Positions 16,054 through 27,282 of a DNA stretch of 64,000 bases are shown here, in pieces. Under the pieces are notes generated by a model, which did no database searches, was not told where the DNA came from, and worked only from the letters and a program-made list of their open reading frames with translations. How positions within the stretch are numbered: position 1 is the stretch's first letter; the number at the start of each line of letters is the position of its first letter. Both the position numbers and the translations under genes were made by a program. Origin of the DNA: Sedimentibacter acidaminivorans. Lineage in GTDB: Bacteria; Bacillota; Clostridia; Tissierellales; Sedimentibacteraceae. The DNA lies in NCBI RefSeq assembly GCF_017873955.1, contig NZ_JAGGKS010000005.1, forward strand, positions 1-64,000, read 5' to 3'.

Positions 16054-16152
16054 GTTTAAGTTACATAAAAATAATATAATATGGAAAAGATTAAAAAATG
16101 AATTTGTTTTTGTATTATTTTTATATTGCTTAAAGATTATAAGAGGTGCAAA

Positions 16153-17760
16153 ATGATTAGGATACAGCAAGTAAAATTACCTATTGAACATAGTGAAGAT
16201 GACTTAAGAGATAAAGCTGCTGAGTTACTAAAAGTTACAAAAGAGCAGATAAAGTCATTATCAATATTTAGAAAGTCAATTGATGCTAGAAAAAAAGATG
16301 ATATAATGTTTATATATGCGTTGGATGTTGAACTATATAATGATATAAAAATTTCAAAGAGAAATAATAATATTTCAGTGGTGGAGCCATTTATATATGA
16401 GATAGAGGTAAGTGGAGAAAAACTTATTAATAAAAGACCCGTCATAGTTGGAAGTGGACCGGCAGGTCTATTTTGTGCATTGCTTTTAGCTGAAAAAGGA
16501 TATAATCCTATAGTAATTGAGAGAGGTAAAAAGGTTAAGGACAGAATTAAAGATATTGAAAAGTTTTGGAAAGATGGAACTCTAAATGAAAGTTCAAATA
16601 TACAATTTGGTGAAGGTGGAGCCGGAACGTTTTCGGATGGAAAATTAAATACACTTATAAAGGATAGGTCTAAAAGAGGAAAGCGAGTATTGGAAGAATT
16701 TGTAGAAGCTGGTGCCCCCTCTGAAATACTTTATGTGAATAAGCCACATATTGGAACGGATTTGTTGAGAGATGTAATTGTTAATATTAGAAAAAAAGTG
16801 ATAGATTTAGGTGGAACATTTAGGTTTGAAGAGTGTGTTACAGATATATGTGCGAAGGATGATAATTTGTATCGTATAATTACTGAGAATGATATAATTG
16901 ATACAGATATATTAGTTTTAGCTATAGGTCATAGTGCTAGAGACACTTTTGAAATGCTAAATAAAAAAGTAAAAATTGAACCTAAGCCATTTGCAATAGG
17001 AGTAAGGATTGAACATCCTCAAAGCATGATAGACGAGGGACAGTATGGAGAACTGGCAGGACATCCAAATCTCGGTCCTGCAGATTATAAATTTGTTCAT
17101 AAATGTAAAAATGGAAGGTCTGTTTATTCATTTTGCATGTGCCCTGGAGGGATGGTAACAGGTTCGTCATCAGAAAAGGGTGGAGTTGTTACTAATGGAA
17201 TGAGCTTTTACGATAGAGATTTAGAAAATGCAAACAGCGCAGTTGTTGTAACTGTTAATCCACAGGATTTTGGCGGAGATGATGCTCTTGCCGGGATTGA
17301 ATTTCAAAGGAAACTTGAACAAAAGGCTTTTGAAATTGGTGGTTGTAATTATCGTGCACCCGTACAGCTTTATAAAGATTTCGTAGATAAAAAAGCTTCA
17401 AATAGCTTTGGTAATATTTATCCTACATATAGACCTGGTTCAACATTTGCAAATTTATGGGATTGTTTGCCTGATTTTGTATGTGAAAGTTTAGTGGAAG
17501 GAATATCTGCATTTGGAACATGGCTTAAAGGTTTTGATAGGCCAGATTCGGTTTTGACTGGAGTAGAGACTAGAACTTCATCTCCTGTTAGAATTGTTAG
17601 AGAGGAAGATATGCAGAGCAATATTAAAGGAATATATCCATGCGGAGAGGGTTCGGGATATGCAGGTGGCATTATGTCAGCAGCAATAGATGGACTAAAG
17701 GTTGCTGAATTTATTATTAAAACATATAAACCTATGGAAAAAATAAATAGTAAAAAGTAA
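16153..17760 (+). CDS. FAD-dependent dehydrogenase, COG2509-like flavoprotein
   Basis: 535 residues from the ATG at 16153 (AGAGGTG upstream). After an N-terminal ~90-residue basic domain comes the dinucleotide-binding motif PVIVGSGPAGLFCALLLAEKG with the acid of VIERGKK. Further motifs are FGEGGAGTFSDGKLNT and, near the end, GIYPCGEGSGYAGGIMSAAIDG, which closes the FAD site. The family is widespread in Firmicutes but its substrate is not known. It is followed after 19 bases by another flavoprotein gene and then secA. Confidence 0.85.
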   Translation: MIRIQQVKLPIEHSEDDLRDKAAELLKVTKEQIKSLSIFRKSIDARKKDDIMFIYALDVELYNDIKISKRNNNISVVEPFIYEIEVSGEKLINKRPVIVGSGPAGLFCALLLAEKGYNPIVIERGKKVKDRIKDIEKFWKDGTLNESSNIQFGEGGAGTFSDGKLNTLIKDRSKRGKRVLEEFVEAGAPSEILYVNKPHIGTDLLRDVIVNIRKKVIDLGGTFRFEECVTDICAKDDNLYRIITENDIIDTDILVLAIGHSARDTFEMLNKKVKIEPKPFAIGVRIEHPQSMIDEGQYGELAGHPNLGPADYKFVHKCKNGRSVYSFCMCPGGMVTGSSSEKGGVVTNGMSFYDRDLENANSAVVVTVNPQDFGGDDALAGIEFQRKLEQKAFEIGGCNYRAPVQLYKDFVDKKASNSFGNIYPTYRPGSTFANLWDCLPDFVCESLVEGISAFGTWLKGFDRPDSVLTGVETRTSSPVRIVREEDMQSNIKGIYPCGEGSGYAGGIMSAAIDGLKVAEFIIKTYKPMEKINSKK

Positions 17761-17779
17761 AATAAAAAGGAATGAGCTT

Positions 17780-19003
17780 ATGAGAATCGCTGTTGTTGGT
17801 GGAGGAGCTTCAGGTTTAGTTGCTGCTATAGTTGCAAGTAGGGCTGGGGCAGATGTAATTATTCTTGAAAAAATGAATCGTGTTGGAAAAAAAATATTAG
17901 CTACTGGCAATGGAAGGTGCAACTATACTAATATGAACATGTCTTCTGCTTGTTTTCATGGTAAGAATATAAAACAAGCAGAAGAAGTGATGCAATTCTT
18001 TGATTTGAATAAGACATTGTCCTTTTTTGAGGATGTTGGAATATATTCATATGTAGATTCAAGTGGAAAAGTTTATCCTAATTCTCTTCAGGCATCAAGT
18101 ATTCTTGATGTACTAAGGTATGAAGTATTAAGATTAAATATTGATGAAAAAACTGACTTTGAAGTTAAAGAATTAAGAAAGATTAAAGAAAAATTTAGTA
18201 TTATTGGAATAGATGAAACGTTATATGCTGATAAGGTAATATTGGCAACAGGTGGAAAATCAAGTCCCCAACTTGGTTCAGATGGAAGTGGATACAATTT
18301 GGCATCATCATTTGGTCATGAAATTATAGACCCATTTCCTGCTTTAGTTCAGCTTAAATTAGAGGGTCAATTTTTTAAGCGAATTTCAGGTATTAGATTT
18401 GATGGAGTTGTAAAAGGCTTTACTGATAAAAACATAATTAGAGAAGAAGTAGGAGAACTGCTTTTTACTGAGTATGGAATTTCCGGCCCACCAGTGCTAC
18501 AAATTAGCAGAATGATAATAGAAAAAATAAAAAAGGGCGAAAAAGTATACATATCGGTAGATATGTTTCCTGCTATGAGTAAAAATGAGCTATATGATGT
18601 TTTGAATGATAGATTTTCAAAAATAGGATATAAATCGCTTGAGGATAGTTTGGTTGGATTTATAAATAAAAAACTTATTCCGGTTGTTTTAAATGAAGCT
18701 GGGTTTAATAATAAGGAAGAAAAATGTAAAAAATTAAATAAAAAAGAAGTTTATAAAATCATCGATATTTTAAAAGAATGGAAATTTACAGTTAAAGGTC
18801 ATAATACTTGGCAGCAGTCACAAGTAACTGCAGGAGGAATTGATTTATCTGGATTAAAATCAAAAACTCTTGAGTCAAAAAAGGTTAGTGGTCTCTATTT
18901 TGCTGGAGAAATACTTGATGTTGACGGTGATTGTGGAGGATTTAATTTGCAGTGGGCATGGAGTTCGGGCTACACAGCAGGATATTTCAGTTCTATGAAA
19001 TAA
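17780..19003 (+). CDS. HI0933/YhiN-family FAD-dependent oxidoreductase
   Basis: A 407-residue flavoprotein starting directly with the FAD-binding motif MRIAVVGGGASGLVAAIVAS. The family signature KKILATGNGRCNYTN follows, then ATGGKSSPQLGSDGSGYNLA and, near the end, GLYFAGEILDVDGDCGGFNL. These identify the HI0933/YhiN group (sometimes annotated aminoacetone oxidase). Physiological substrate is unknown. Start ATG is 19 bases after the preceding flavoprotein and 29 bases before secA, so all three may share one transcript. Confidence 0.88.
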   Translation: MRIAVVGGGASGLVAAIVASRAGADVIILEKMNRVGKKILATGNGRCNYTNMNMSSACFHGKNIKQAEEVMQFFDLNKTLSFFEDVGIYSYVDSSGKVYPNSLQASSILDVLRYEVLRLNIDEKTDFEVKELRKIKEKFSIIGIDETLYADKVILATGGKSSPQLGSDGSGYNLASSFGHEIIDPFPALVQLKLEGQFFKRISGIRFDGVVKGFTDKNIIREEVGELLFTEYGISGPPVLQISRMIIEKIKKGEKVYISVDMFPAMSKNELYDVLNDRFSKIGYKSLEDSLVGFINKKLIPVVLNEAGFNNKEEKCKKLNKKEVYKIIDILKEWKFTVKGHNTWQQSQVTAGGIDLSGLKSKTLESKKVSGLYFAGEILDVDGDCGGFNLQWAWSSGYTAGYFSSMK

Positions 19004-19032
19004 AGGGATATACTTAGAAAGGATGATTGTTA

Positions 19033-21792
19033 ATGAAAAATTTTTTAGAAAAAGTTTTTGGCTCGTATAGCGCAAAAGAGGTAAAAAGGATAGAACCAAC
19101 TGTTGATAAAATAATAGCTTTAGATAAAACTATGCAAAGTTTATCTGACAGTGAACTTAAACAAAAAACAAATGAATTTAAGCAAAGACTTGCTAGCGGA
19201 GAAACTAAGGAAGATATATTGCCTGAGGCTTATGCCGTAGTTAGGGAAGCTGCATGGAGGGTTTTAGGACAAAAACATTATAGGGTACAATTGATTGGTG
19301 GTGTTGTTCTACATCAAGGACGTATAGCAGAAATGAGAACTGGTGAAGGAAAAACTTTAGTTTCTACATTACCAGTATATTTAAATGCATTAGAAGGTAA
19401 AGGCGTTCATGTTATAACTGTAAATGATTATCTTGCAAAGCGTGACTGTGAGTGGATGGGAAAGATCCATAATTTTCTTGGGCTCTCTGTAGGTTGTATT
19501 ATTCATGGTATCTCAACAGTTGAAAGAAGAGCAAGCTATAATTGTGATATAACATATGGAACAAACAACGAGTTTGGATTTGATTACCTTAGGGATAATA
19601 TGGTAATAAGAAAAGAAGAAATGGTGCAGAGGGATTTGAACTTCTGTATAATAGATGAGGTTGATAGCATATTAATAGATGAAGCTAGAACACCTCTTAT
19701 AATTTCAGGAGAAGGAGAAAAAACAACAGAATTATATTCTAAAGCTGATAGTTTTGTTAAAACATTAACGGGAAAGGTTCAAGACCCAGATGAAAAAAAA
19801 TCAAAAATGGATTTCATTATGGGAGATGTTGATGACGATGATACTGTAGATTTCATTGTTGATGAAAAGGGTAAAAATGTAACACTTACTGCCAGAGGTA
19901 TAACAAAAGCAGAAAGTTACTTTAATGTAGAAAACTTAGCAGACCAATCAAGTATGGAAATTACTCATCATATAAATCAAGCATTAAAAGCCCATAATAC
20001 GATGAAAAATGATATTGATTATATTGTTAAAGATGGCGAGATTTTAATTGTTGATGAATTTACTGGACGTTTGATGTATGGTAGAAGATATTCTAATGGG
20101 TTGCACCAAGCAATTGAAGCAAAAGAAAAACTAGAAGTTAGAAAAGAATCAAAGACACTTGCAACAATAACATTCCAAAATTATTTTAGGATGTACAAAA
20201 AGCTATCGGGTATGACTGGTACTGCTAAGACAGAAGAAGAGGAATTTAGAGAAATTTATGGTGTCGATGTAATTGAAATACCAACTAATAAAGAAGTTAT
20301 AAGAAAAGATTTTCAGGATGTTGTTTATAAGTCAGAAGTTGAAAAGTACAGGGCAGTAATAAATGAAATTGTTGAAAAGCACAAAACGGGTCAGCCTATG
20401 CTTGTAGGTACAATTTCTATTGAAAAATCTGAATTAATAAGTAAAATATTAAAAAAACAAGGAATAAAGCATGAAATTTTAAATGCAAAGCAACATGAGA
20501 AGGAAGCAGAAATAGTTGCACAGGCTGGACGATTTGGTTCTGTTACTATTGCTACTAATATGGCTGGTAGAGGTACAGATATTGTTCTAGGTGGTAATCC
20601 AGAATTTCTTGCAAAGCATAAAATGAAATCAAAAGGATTTTCAGATGAACTTATAGCTATTGCAGATGGTTTTAATGAAACAGATGATGAGGAAGTTATC
20701 GAGGCTAGAAAAACATATAAAGAATATCTTGAATCTTCAAGAGCAGAGTTAAAGGATGAGCATCAAAAAGTCTTAGATGCGGGTGGAATTCACATCATAG
20801 GAACTGAGCGCCATGAATCAAGACGTATAGATAATCAGTTAAGAGGTCGTGCTGGTAGGCAGGGTGACCCAGGTTCTACAAGATTTTTTATATCGTTAGA
20901 GGACGATTTGATGAGACTTTTTGCTGGTGATAAGGTAAAAGCAATCATTAATACTCTTAAAATGCCTGAAGATGAACCTCTAGAAGCTGGCATGCTCACT
21001 AGAACAATAGAAACTGCCCAAGGAAGAGTAGAAGGAAGAAACTTTAATATAAGAAAACATGTACTTCAATATGATAATGTTATGAACAAGCAAAGAGAAG
21101 TTATTTATTCTGAGAGAAGAAGGGTGCTTCTTGGAGAAAATTTGAAGGAATATATTAAAAAAATGATTCTCGATTCAATCAACAAGGGTATAGAAATGTA
21201 CACTTCAGAATTAAAGGATGCTGAGGATTGGGATATTGGAGGATATACTAAGTATATCGCTGAAACCTTCGGAATTTTGATTGGTTTTGATACTGAACAT
21301 ATAGATGATATTACAAGGGATAAATTAAGACAAAAAACAATTAATGCTATTGATAGACATTATGAAAGACAAGAAAATGAATTTGGATCTGAAGCATTTA
21401 GAGAGATTGAAAGAATTGTTCTTCTTAGAAATGTTGATACTAAGTGGATAGACCATATAGATGATATGGACCAACTAAGACAAGGTATTGGGTTAAGAGC
21501 ACTTGGTAATGAGGACCCGGTCAGAGCATATCAGGTTGAAGGATTTGATATGTTTGAAGATATGACTGCCGCTATTTCGGAAGATACTGTTAGGATGATA
21601 ATGAGAGTTAGACCACAAGAAAATATGCAGCGTAAAGAAGTAGCTAAAATAACTGGTATGAGTGGAGGGGATTTAGGTGGTGGAAAACCTCAACCTGTAG
21701 TTCATAAAGAAAAGAAAATTGGAAGAAATGATCCATGCCCATGTGGTAGTGGTAAAAAATATAAAAAATGTTGTGGAGAAAATAAACAATAA
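19033..21792 (+). CDS. secA: Preprotein translocase ATPase SecA
   Basis: 919 residues from ATG 19033 ([20 protein letters not shown]), preferred over the TTG two codons earlier because the site AAAGGATG is then at a normal distance. Walker A MRTGEGKT, Walker B region [16 protein letters not shown], helicase motifs ([26 protein letters not shown]) and the zinc-binding SEC-C tail [16 protein letters not shown] are all present. SecA drives secretory proteins through SecYEG. prfB follows, as in many Firmicutes. Confidence 0.97.
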   Translation: MKNFLEKVFGSYSAKEVKRIEPTVDKIIALDKTMQSLSDSELKQKTNEFKQRLASGETKEDILPEAYAVVREAAWRVLGQKHYRVQLIGGVVLHQGRIAEMRTGEGKTLVSTLPVYLNALEGKGVHVITVNDYLAKRDCEWMGKIHNFLGLSVGCIIHGISTVERRASYNCDITYGTNNEFGFDYLRDNMVIRKEEMVQRDLNFCIIDEVDSILIDEARTPLIISGEGEKTTELYSKADSFVKTLTGKVQDPDEKKSKMDFIMGDVDDDDTVDFIVDEKGKNVTLTARGITKAESYFNVENLADQSSMEITHHINQALKAHNTMKNDIDYIVKDGEILIVDEFTGRLMYGRRYSNGLHQAIEAKEKLEVRKESKTLATITFQNYFRMYKKLSGMTGTAKTEEEEFREIYGVDVIEIPTNKEVIRKDFQDVVYKSEVEKYRAVINEIVEKHKTGQPMLVGTISIEKSELISKILKKQGIKHEILNAKQHEKEAEIVAQAGRFGSVTIATNMAGRGTDIVLGGNPEFLAKHKMKSKGFSDELIAIADGFNETDDEEVIEARKTYKEYLESSRAELKDEHQKVLDAGGIHIIGTERHESRRIDNQLRGRAGRQGDPGSTRFFISLEDDLMRLFAGDKVKAIINTLKMPEDEPLEAGMLTRTIETAQGRVEGRNFNIRKHVLQYDNVMNKQREVIYSERRRVLLGENLKEYIKKMILDSINKGIEMYTSELKDAEDWDIGGYTKYIAETFGILIGFDTEHIDDITRDKLRQKTINAIDRHYERQENEFGSEAFREIERIVLLRNVDTKWIDHIDDMDQLRQGIGLRALGNEDPVRAYQVEGFDMFEDMTAAISEDTVRMIMRVRPQENMQRKEVAKITGMSGGDLGGGKPQPVVHKEKKIGRNDPCPCGSGKKYKKCCGENKQ

Positions 21793-21844
21793 AATATTTG
21801 TGGATTTAGTGGCTATGACATTATTATACTAGGGAGTTGATAAA

Positions 21845-22967
21845 TTGGTAGATTTGTATGAAATTACGGAAAAACTTAAAAAATTCAATGAAATATTAAA
21901 TGAAGTAGGTGGTTCCCTTTGACTTGAATAAGTTAAAGGAAGAAAACTTGCTTTTAGAGTCTGAAATCCAAGAGCCTGGATTTTGGAATAATCAAGAGAA
22001 TGCACAAAAAGTATCACAAAAGCTAAAAAATAATACAGATAGAATAAAAGGATTTTTAGATTTAAAATCTCAAGTAGAAGATATAGAAATATTAATTGGA
22101 ATGATTGTTGAAGAAGATGATGATAGCCAATTGCCGGATTTACTTAAAGATATAAATGATGTTGAAGAAATATTAGAGGCCACAAGAATCGCAGCATTAT
22201 TAAGTCAAGAGTATGATAAAAATAATGCAATTTTATCAATACATGCAGGAGCAGGTGGAACGGAAGCACAAGATTGGGCGGAAATGATATATCGCATGTA
22301 TACTAGGTGGGTAGAAAGACATGGTTATAAAATGTCGGTGCTAGACATTCTTCCTGATACAGAAGCAGGATTAAAAAGTGTGACAGTATTGGTAGAAGGA
22401 GAAAATGCATATGGGTATTTAAAATCAGAAAAAGGTGTTCATAGATTAGTTAGAATATCTCCATTTGATTCTTCTAATAGAAGACACACTTCCTTTGCGT
22501 CTGTTGATATTGTACCTGAAATGGATGATGATGAAGATGTAGAAATAAATGAAGTAGATTTAAGGATTGATACTTATCGTGCAACTGGTGCTGGTGGACA
22601 GCATGTAAATACTACAGATTCTGCAATTAGGATAACTCATATTCCAACTGGAATAGTTGTTTCATGCCAAAGCGAAAGATCACAGCACAAAAATAAAGCA
22701 ACAGCATTAAAACTTCTTAAATCTAAGCTTTTGGAAATAAAAGCAATAGAAAATAAAGAAAAAATTGAAGATATACAAGGTAAATATAATCAGATAGCTT
22801 GGGGCAGTCAAATTAGGTCATATGTATTCCATCCATACAATCTTGTGAAAGATCACCGAACGAACGCAGAAACAGGTAATTCGCAATCAGTCATGGATGG
22901 TAATATTGATATATTTATAAATGAATATCTAAAAATGAAATCAAGGAACGAAAACACTACAAATTAA
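21845..22967 (+). CDS. prfB: Peptide chain release factor 2 (programmed +1 frameshift)
   Basis: The gene is in two frames. A TTG at 21845 (GGGAG upstream) opens 25 codons beginning MVDLYEITEKL and ending GGSL, then an in-frame TGA at 21920. A +1 shift at CTTTGAC continues in the frame from 21921 for 348 residues, giving about 373 in total. The product has the SPF stop-codon recognition motif (RISPFDSS) and the GGQ catalytic motif (GAGGQHVNT). RF2 releases proteins at UGA and UAA. The in-frame UGA lets RF2 limit its own synthesis. It follows secA by 52 bases. Confidence 0.95.
21907..21923 (+). promoter_or_regulatory. RF2 programmed frameshift site
   Basis: AGGTGG (21907-21912), an internal Shine-Dalgarno-like stimulator, is followed after four bases by CTTTGAC (21917-21923). 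This matches the known RF2 shift site except for one more spacer base than the E. coli example. Confidence 0.9.
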
Positions 22968-23055
22968 AATGAAGTATACATTTAATATAGTAAGATGAGA
23001 ATTTTTGCCATACTAAATTATATAACAAATCTAAAGAAAAAAAGGGGAGACGGTA

Positions 23056-25341
23056 ATGGTAGATATTAACAAAATATTATGTGAAGAATTTAAAATAAAG
23101 CCATTTCAAGTGGAAAATACAGTAAAATTAATAGATGAAGGAAGTACAATACCATTTATTGCAAGATATCGTAAAGAGCAAACAGGTTCATTAGACGATA
23201 TTGTTTTGAGGGATTTATATGATAGACTCATATATTTAAGAAACCTTGAATCTAGGAAAGAAGAAGTAATACGATTAATAGAAGAACAAGGTAAATTAAC
23301 AGAAGAGTTAAAACAAAAAATACTAAATGCAGATGTTTTGCAGCGTGTGGAGGATTTATATAGACCATTTAAGCAGAAGAAATCTACAAGAGCATCAAAA
23401 GCAAAAGAAAAGGGTCTAGAGCCACTTGCAGAAATAATTATAGCACAAAATATAGTTGAAGGCGACTTAGAAGATATTGCAAAACCTTTTGTGGATGAAG
23501 AAAAAGGTGTAGCAAATACTAAGGACGCATATCAAGGTGCATGTGACATTATTGCAGAGAAGGTTTCAGATAATGCTGAGTATAGACAGCATATAAGGGA
23601 AATATATTTTGCAGATGGAATAATTATATCCGAAGCTGTTGATGAAAATGAAGAATCAGTTTATGAAATGTATTATAAATATGAAGAAGCTGTTAAAAAT
23701 GTTGCCAATCACAGGGTCTTAGCAATTAACAGAGGAGAAAAAGAGAAAAAATTAAAGGTAAAAATAAGTACACCTGACGAAAGTATAGTAAGTTACTTAA
23801 AATCAAAGGAAATAATAAATGAAGAAGCAATAACATTGACTTATCTTATTTCTGCAATTGAAGATAGCTATAAAAGATTAATTTCGTCATCTGTAGAAAA
23901 AGAAGTTAGAAATATGCTCACAGAAAGAGCAGAAGAAGAAGCTATTAAAGTATTTGGTAAAAATACTAAAAATCTATTGATGGTTCCTCCTGTAAAGGAT
24001 GTACGTGTTCTTGCCATTGACCCAAGTTTTAGAACTGGCTGCAAATTAGCAGTTATAGATGAAACTGGCAAGTTTTTAGACCATGGAGTTATCTATCCTA
24101 ATGAGCCTAGAAATGAAATAGAAAAATCTCAAAAATTCTTGATGGATTGGATAAAAAAATATGATATAGATGTTATTACTATAGGAAATGGAACAGCATC
24201 TAGGGAAACAGAACAAGTAGTTTCAGATATGCTTACTAAAATAGATAAGAACGTATCTTATATTATTGTAAGCGAAGCAGGTGCATCTGTATATTCTGCT
24301 TCAAAACTAGCACAAGAAGAATATCCAGATTTAGATGTAACAGTTAGAGGAGCAATATCAATAGGTAGAAGATTACAAGACCCCCTTGCAGAACTTGTAA
24401 AAATAGATCCTAAAAGTATAGGTGTTGGTCAATATCAGCATGATGTTAATCAAGCAAAATTAGGACTTGCGTTAGATGGGGTAGTAGAGGACTCTGTTAA
24501 TAATGTTGGAGTAGACTTAAATACAGCTTCAACAGCACTATTGCAATATGTATCAGGTATATCAAAAACAATTTCTAAAAATGTAGTTAAGTATAGAGAA
24601 GAAAATGGAAAATTCAAGGATAGAAAAGAATTAATAAAAGTTAAACAATTAGGAGATAAAGCCTTTGAGCAGTGTGCAGGATTTTTAAGGATTACAGATG
24701 GAAATAATCCGCTAGATAAAACAGCAGTACATCCTGAAGTCTATGAAATAGCTGAAAAATTGTTTCGAAAATTAGGGTATACACTAGAAGATGTAAAACA
24801 AGATAGATTAAAAGACATAACTGAAAGAATAATGAAAATAGAAGTAAAAGAAGATAAGAAAAATGTTAAAATAGGTAGTAAAAATACAAGGCTTAAGGGA
24901 CTCGAAGCTTTATCACAATTAAATGTAAAAGAAGAGAAGAAATCATTTAAAGAAAAGTATAATGACAGAATAAAAGTTTTAGCAGAAGAATTAAATTTAG
25001 GGATACCAACGCTTACAGATATAATTGAAGAGTTGAAAAAACCTGGAAGAGATCCAAGAGATGAAATGCAAAAGCCTATATTAAGAAGTGATGTCATGAA
25101 GATGGAAGATATGGAAGTTGGTATGAAATTAAGTGGTACTGTTAGAAATGTTGTTGATTTCGGTGCATTTGTTGATATAGGAGTAAAACAAGACGGACTT
25201 GTTCACTTATCAGAAATGAGCGATAAATATATAAAAAGTCCTATGGAAGTAGTTCAGGTAGGAGACATAATAAATGTAACCATAATTAGTATAGATACCC
25301 AAAAACAAAGAATTGGTTTAAGTATGAAAAACAAAAAGTAA
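23056..25341 (+). CDS. tex: Tex-family RNA-binding protein with S1 domain
   Basis: A 761-residue protein: N-terminal Tex region (FIARYRKEQTGSLDDI, YRPFKQKKSTRASKAKEKGL), YqgF/RNase H-like core (VRVLAIDPSFRTGCKLAVID), helix-hairpin-helix part (DLNTASTALLQYVSGI) and C-terminal S1 domain (GTVRNVVDFGAFVDIGVKQDGLVHLSE). Tex proteins bind nucleic acid and affect transcription and RNA metabolism; the exact role is unclear. ATG follows GGGGAGA. It lies 88 bases after prfB and 42 bases before the phosphatase gene. Confidence 0.94.
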   Translation: MVDINKILCEEFKIKPFQVENTVKLIDEGSTIPFIARYRKEQTGSLDDIVLRDLYDRLIYLRNLESRKEEVIRLIEEQGKLTEELKQKILNADVLQRVEDLYRPFKQKKSTRASKAKEKGLEPLAEIIIAQNIVEGDLEDIAKPFVDEEKGVANTKDAYQGACDIIAEKVSDNAEYRQHIREIYFADGIIISEAVDENEESVYEMYYKYEEAVKNVANHRVLAINRGEKEKKLKVKISTPDESIVSYLKSKEIINEEAITLTYLISAIEDSYKRLISSSVEKEVRNMLTERAEEEAIKVFGKNTKNLLMVPPVKDVRVLAIDPSFRTGCKLAVIDETGKFLDHGVIYPNEPRNEIEKSQKFLMDWIKKYDIDVITIGNGTASRETEQVVSDMLTKIDKNVSYIIVSEAGASVYSASKLAQEEYPDLDVTVRGAISIGRRLQDPLAELVKIDPKSIGVGQYQHDVNQAKLGLALDGVVEDSVNNVGVDLNTASTALLQYVSGISKTISKNVVKYREENGKFKDRKELIKVKQLGDKAFEQCAGFLRITDGNNPLDKTAVHPEVYEIAEKLFRKLGYTLEDVKQDRLKDITERIMKIEVKEDKKNVKIGSKNTRLKGLEALSQLNVKEEKKSFKEKYNDRIKVLAEELNLGIPTLTDIIEELKKPGRDPRDEMQKPILRSDVMKMEDMEVGMKLSGTVRNVVDFGAFVDIGVKQDGLVHLSEMSDKYIKSPMEVVQVGDIINVTIISIDTQKQRIGLSMKNKK

Positions 25342-25383
25342 GGAGTCTTAAACCACATTGTATTATAAAAATAGGAGAATAAA

Positions 25384-26013
25384 ATGATAACAACAGTAAT
25401 ATTTGACTTTGATGGAACTTTAGCTGATACAAATCAACTTGTTATTAATTCGTTTAAACATACATATAATGAATTTTGTATGGAATGTGATGAAGAACAT
25501 GTATTGAGCACATTTGGTGAACCACTAATGGAAACAATGAATAGAGATTTTAGTGGTCATAATATAGAAGAGGTTTTAAAATGCTATAGAGATTATCAAC
25601 TAAAAAGATTTAATGATGAAGTTTATCTATATGATAATGTATTGGAAACTCTAAAATCTTTACAAGAAAAAAATATTAAAATGGCGATTGTAACGTCAAG
25701 GATGAAGCAATCAACATTAGATGCTATAAAATATCTCAATATAGATTCATATTTCGATGTTGTAGTTACTGCAGATGATACAGTAAACCACAAACCACAT
25801 AAAGAACCATTGTTAAAAGCTATAAATGAATTGAATAGTAGTGCTAGTGAAACTTATTATGTGGGTGATTCTAAGTTTGATATGGAGTGTGCAATAAATG
25901 CTAAGGCAATACCAGTATTAGTGGGATGGCAAAAAAACTCAGATGAATTAGCAAAAAAATATGAAGTTAAATATGTATTGAAAAATATGTTGGATTTAAT
26001 TAAAATTATTTAA
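25384..26013 (+). CDS. HAD-superfamily phosphatase, PpaX/Gph-like
   Basis: A 209-residue haloacid dehalogenase-like hydrolase. Motif I is FDFDGTLADT (nucleophile and acid Asp), motif II VTSR, the Lys lies in NHKPHKEP, and motif III GDSKFDME. A helical cap is inserted after motif I. Closest named groups are pyrophosphatase PpaX and phosphoglycolate phosphatase, but the substrate cannot be decided from sequence. ATG follows AGGAG. Confidence 0.88.
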   Translation: MITTVIFDFDGTLADTNQLVINSFKHTYNEFCMECDEEHVLSTFGEPLMETMNRDFSGHNIEEVLKCYRDYQLKRFNDEVYLYDNVLETLKSLQEKNIKMAIVTSRMKQSTLDAIKYLNIDSYFDVVVTADDTVNHKPHKEPLLKAINELNSSASETYYVGDSKFDMECAINAKAIPVLVGWQKNSDELAKKYEVKYVLKNMLDLIKII

Positions 26014-26046
26014 CAAGCTGCTATAGAAAAGGTGACTAGGATAATC

Positions 26047-26985
26047 ATGAAAACTATCTATTATAATAAATTTGATGAGTTAGATGAATTCAATAATTTA
26101 AATGTAATTAATGCGTTTGAGAAAATAGAGGAAATTATATCACTAAATCTTGAAAATAGGGGAATGGACAAAATTAAACTGGAAGGACAACTTAAATCAT
26201 GTGTAATTTCATTAAATACAAGTGATACGGTTGTAATTGTAACGGGGTTTGCAATAAAATCAGCTAAAATTGGTGAAACAGATGGTCCACCAGGTGCTTT
26301 AGCATTGGCTTATGCTCTTGAAAATCTTAATAAAAAAGTAATAATTGTAACCGATAAATATTCTGAGGTTTTTTTAAGAGATGGGGTTAAAATTCTAAAT
26401 TTAAATTCAGAAATTTATATATTTGAAGAAAATAAAGAAAATGAACAAGCTTCTGAGATTATAAAAAAATATAGACCAAATCATATAATTGGTATAGAAC
26501 GTCCTGGTAGAAGTGTTGATAATAAATGTTATTCTATGAATGGAGACGATATAACGCTTTTTTGTTCGAATACAGATTTATTATTTATAAAAGCTAGGGA
26601 TAATAATATTCCTACTTCTGCTATTGGAGATGGTGGAAATGAAGTAGGAATGGGTAAGGTTAGAGAACTTGTATCAAAGTATGTAAATAAAGGGAATTTA
26701 ATATGTGCTGAAGTTGAGACGGATAATTTATTAATAGCAGGGGTTTCTAATTGGGGTGCTTATGGAATTTGTGCAGCCCTTAGCATTATAAATAATGACA
26801 TGGTTATGTATGATGAAGAAACGTATGAGGAAATATCCAACGAAATGTTGAAAAAAGGCGCTGTTGATGGATGTAGCAAAAAAAACGAAGCTACTGTAGA
26901 TGGCTTATCATATGAACAAAATTTAAAAGTATTTTTAAAATTGAGATTACTTTCGCAAATGAATTTCAAGTCTCTAGTTGTGTAA
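26047..26985 (+). CDS. D-glutamate cyclase-like protein (DUF4392)
   Basis: 312 residues from ATG 26047; an upstream GTG is less well placed. Motifs are VVIVTGFAIKSAKIGETDGPPGALALAYAL (positions ~62-91 of the product), IGIERPGRSVDNKCYSM and AIGDGGNEVGMGKVRE. These glycine-rich blocks are those of DUF4392, the domain of mammalian D-glutamate cyclase, which turns D-glutamate into 5-oxoproline. A bacterial role in D-amino-acid handling is inferred. It ends before a ~300-base AT-rich gap and is probably the last gene of this run. Confidence 0.8.
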   Translation: MKTIYYNKFDELDEFNNLNVINAFEKIEEIISLNLENRGMDKIKLEGQLKSCVISLNTSDTVVIVTGFAIKSAKIGETDGPPGALALAYALENLNKKVIIVTDKYSEVFLRDGVKILNLNSEIYIFEENKENEQASEIIKKYRPNHIIGIERPGRSVDNKCYSMNGDDITLFCSNTDLLFIKARDNNIPTSAIGDGGNEVGMGKVRELVSKYVNKGNLICAEVETDNLLIAGVSNWGAYGICAALSIINNDMVMYDEETYEEISNEMLKKGAVDGCSKKNEATVDGLSYEQNLKVFLKLRLLSQMNFKSLVV

Positions 26986-27099
26986 CATAAGAAATCGCAA
27001 ATATTGTAATAGTACGTATATAATCTATACCAAAATGATTAAAGAAATAAATTAAGTATTATTTTAATTAATAAAGTAATTTTTATATTAGGCAAAAGT

Positions 27100-27174
27100 T
27101 TGTTTATAAAATAACATATAAAAACATAAAATATTAATATAATTTATACAATCACATTGTTTATTAAATAAAAA
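27100..27174. promoter_or_regulatory. Two weak Rex-like sites upstream of crt
   Basis: TTGTTTATAAAATAACAT (27100-27117) and TTGTTTATTAAATAAAAA (27157-27174) each match 11 of 14 fixed positions of the Rex consensus TTGTTAA-N4-TTAACAA. In this AT-rich gap such scores can arise by chance; the strong site upstream of bcd makes them worth noting. Nothing else is seen between 26986 and 27282. Confidence 0.3.
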
Positions 27175-27282
27175 CCGATTAAAAATCTATAAAAAAATAT
27201 AAATATTAATAAAAATTAATATTATATTTAAAATATAGTGATATAGTATATATGAAATAATAAATGCGAGGAGTGTTAACTT

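Noticed and set aside
21909-22967. RF2 starting at an internal codon without frameshift
   Set aside because: The upstream 25 codons, in-frame TGA and CTTTGAC shift site show the normal two-frame RF2 gene.
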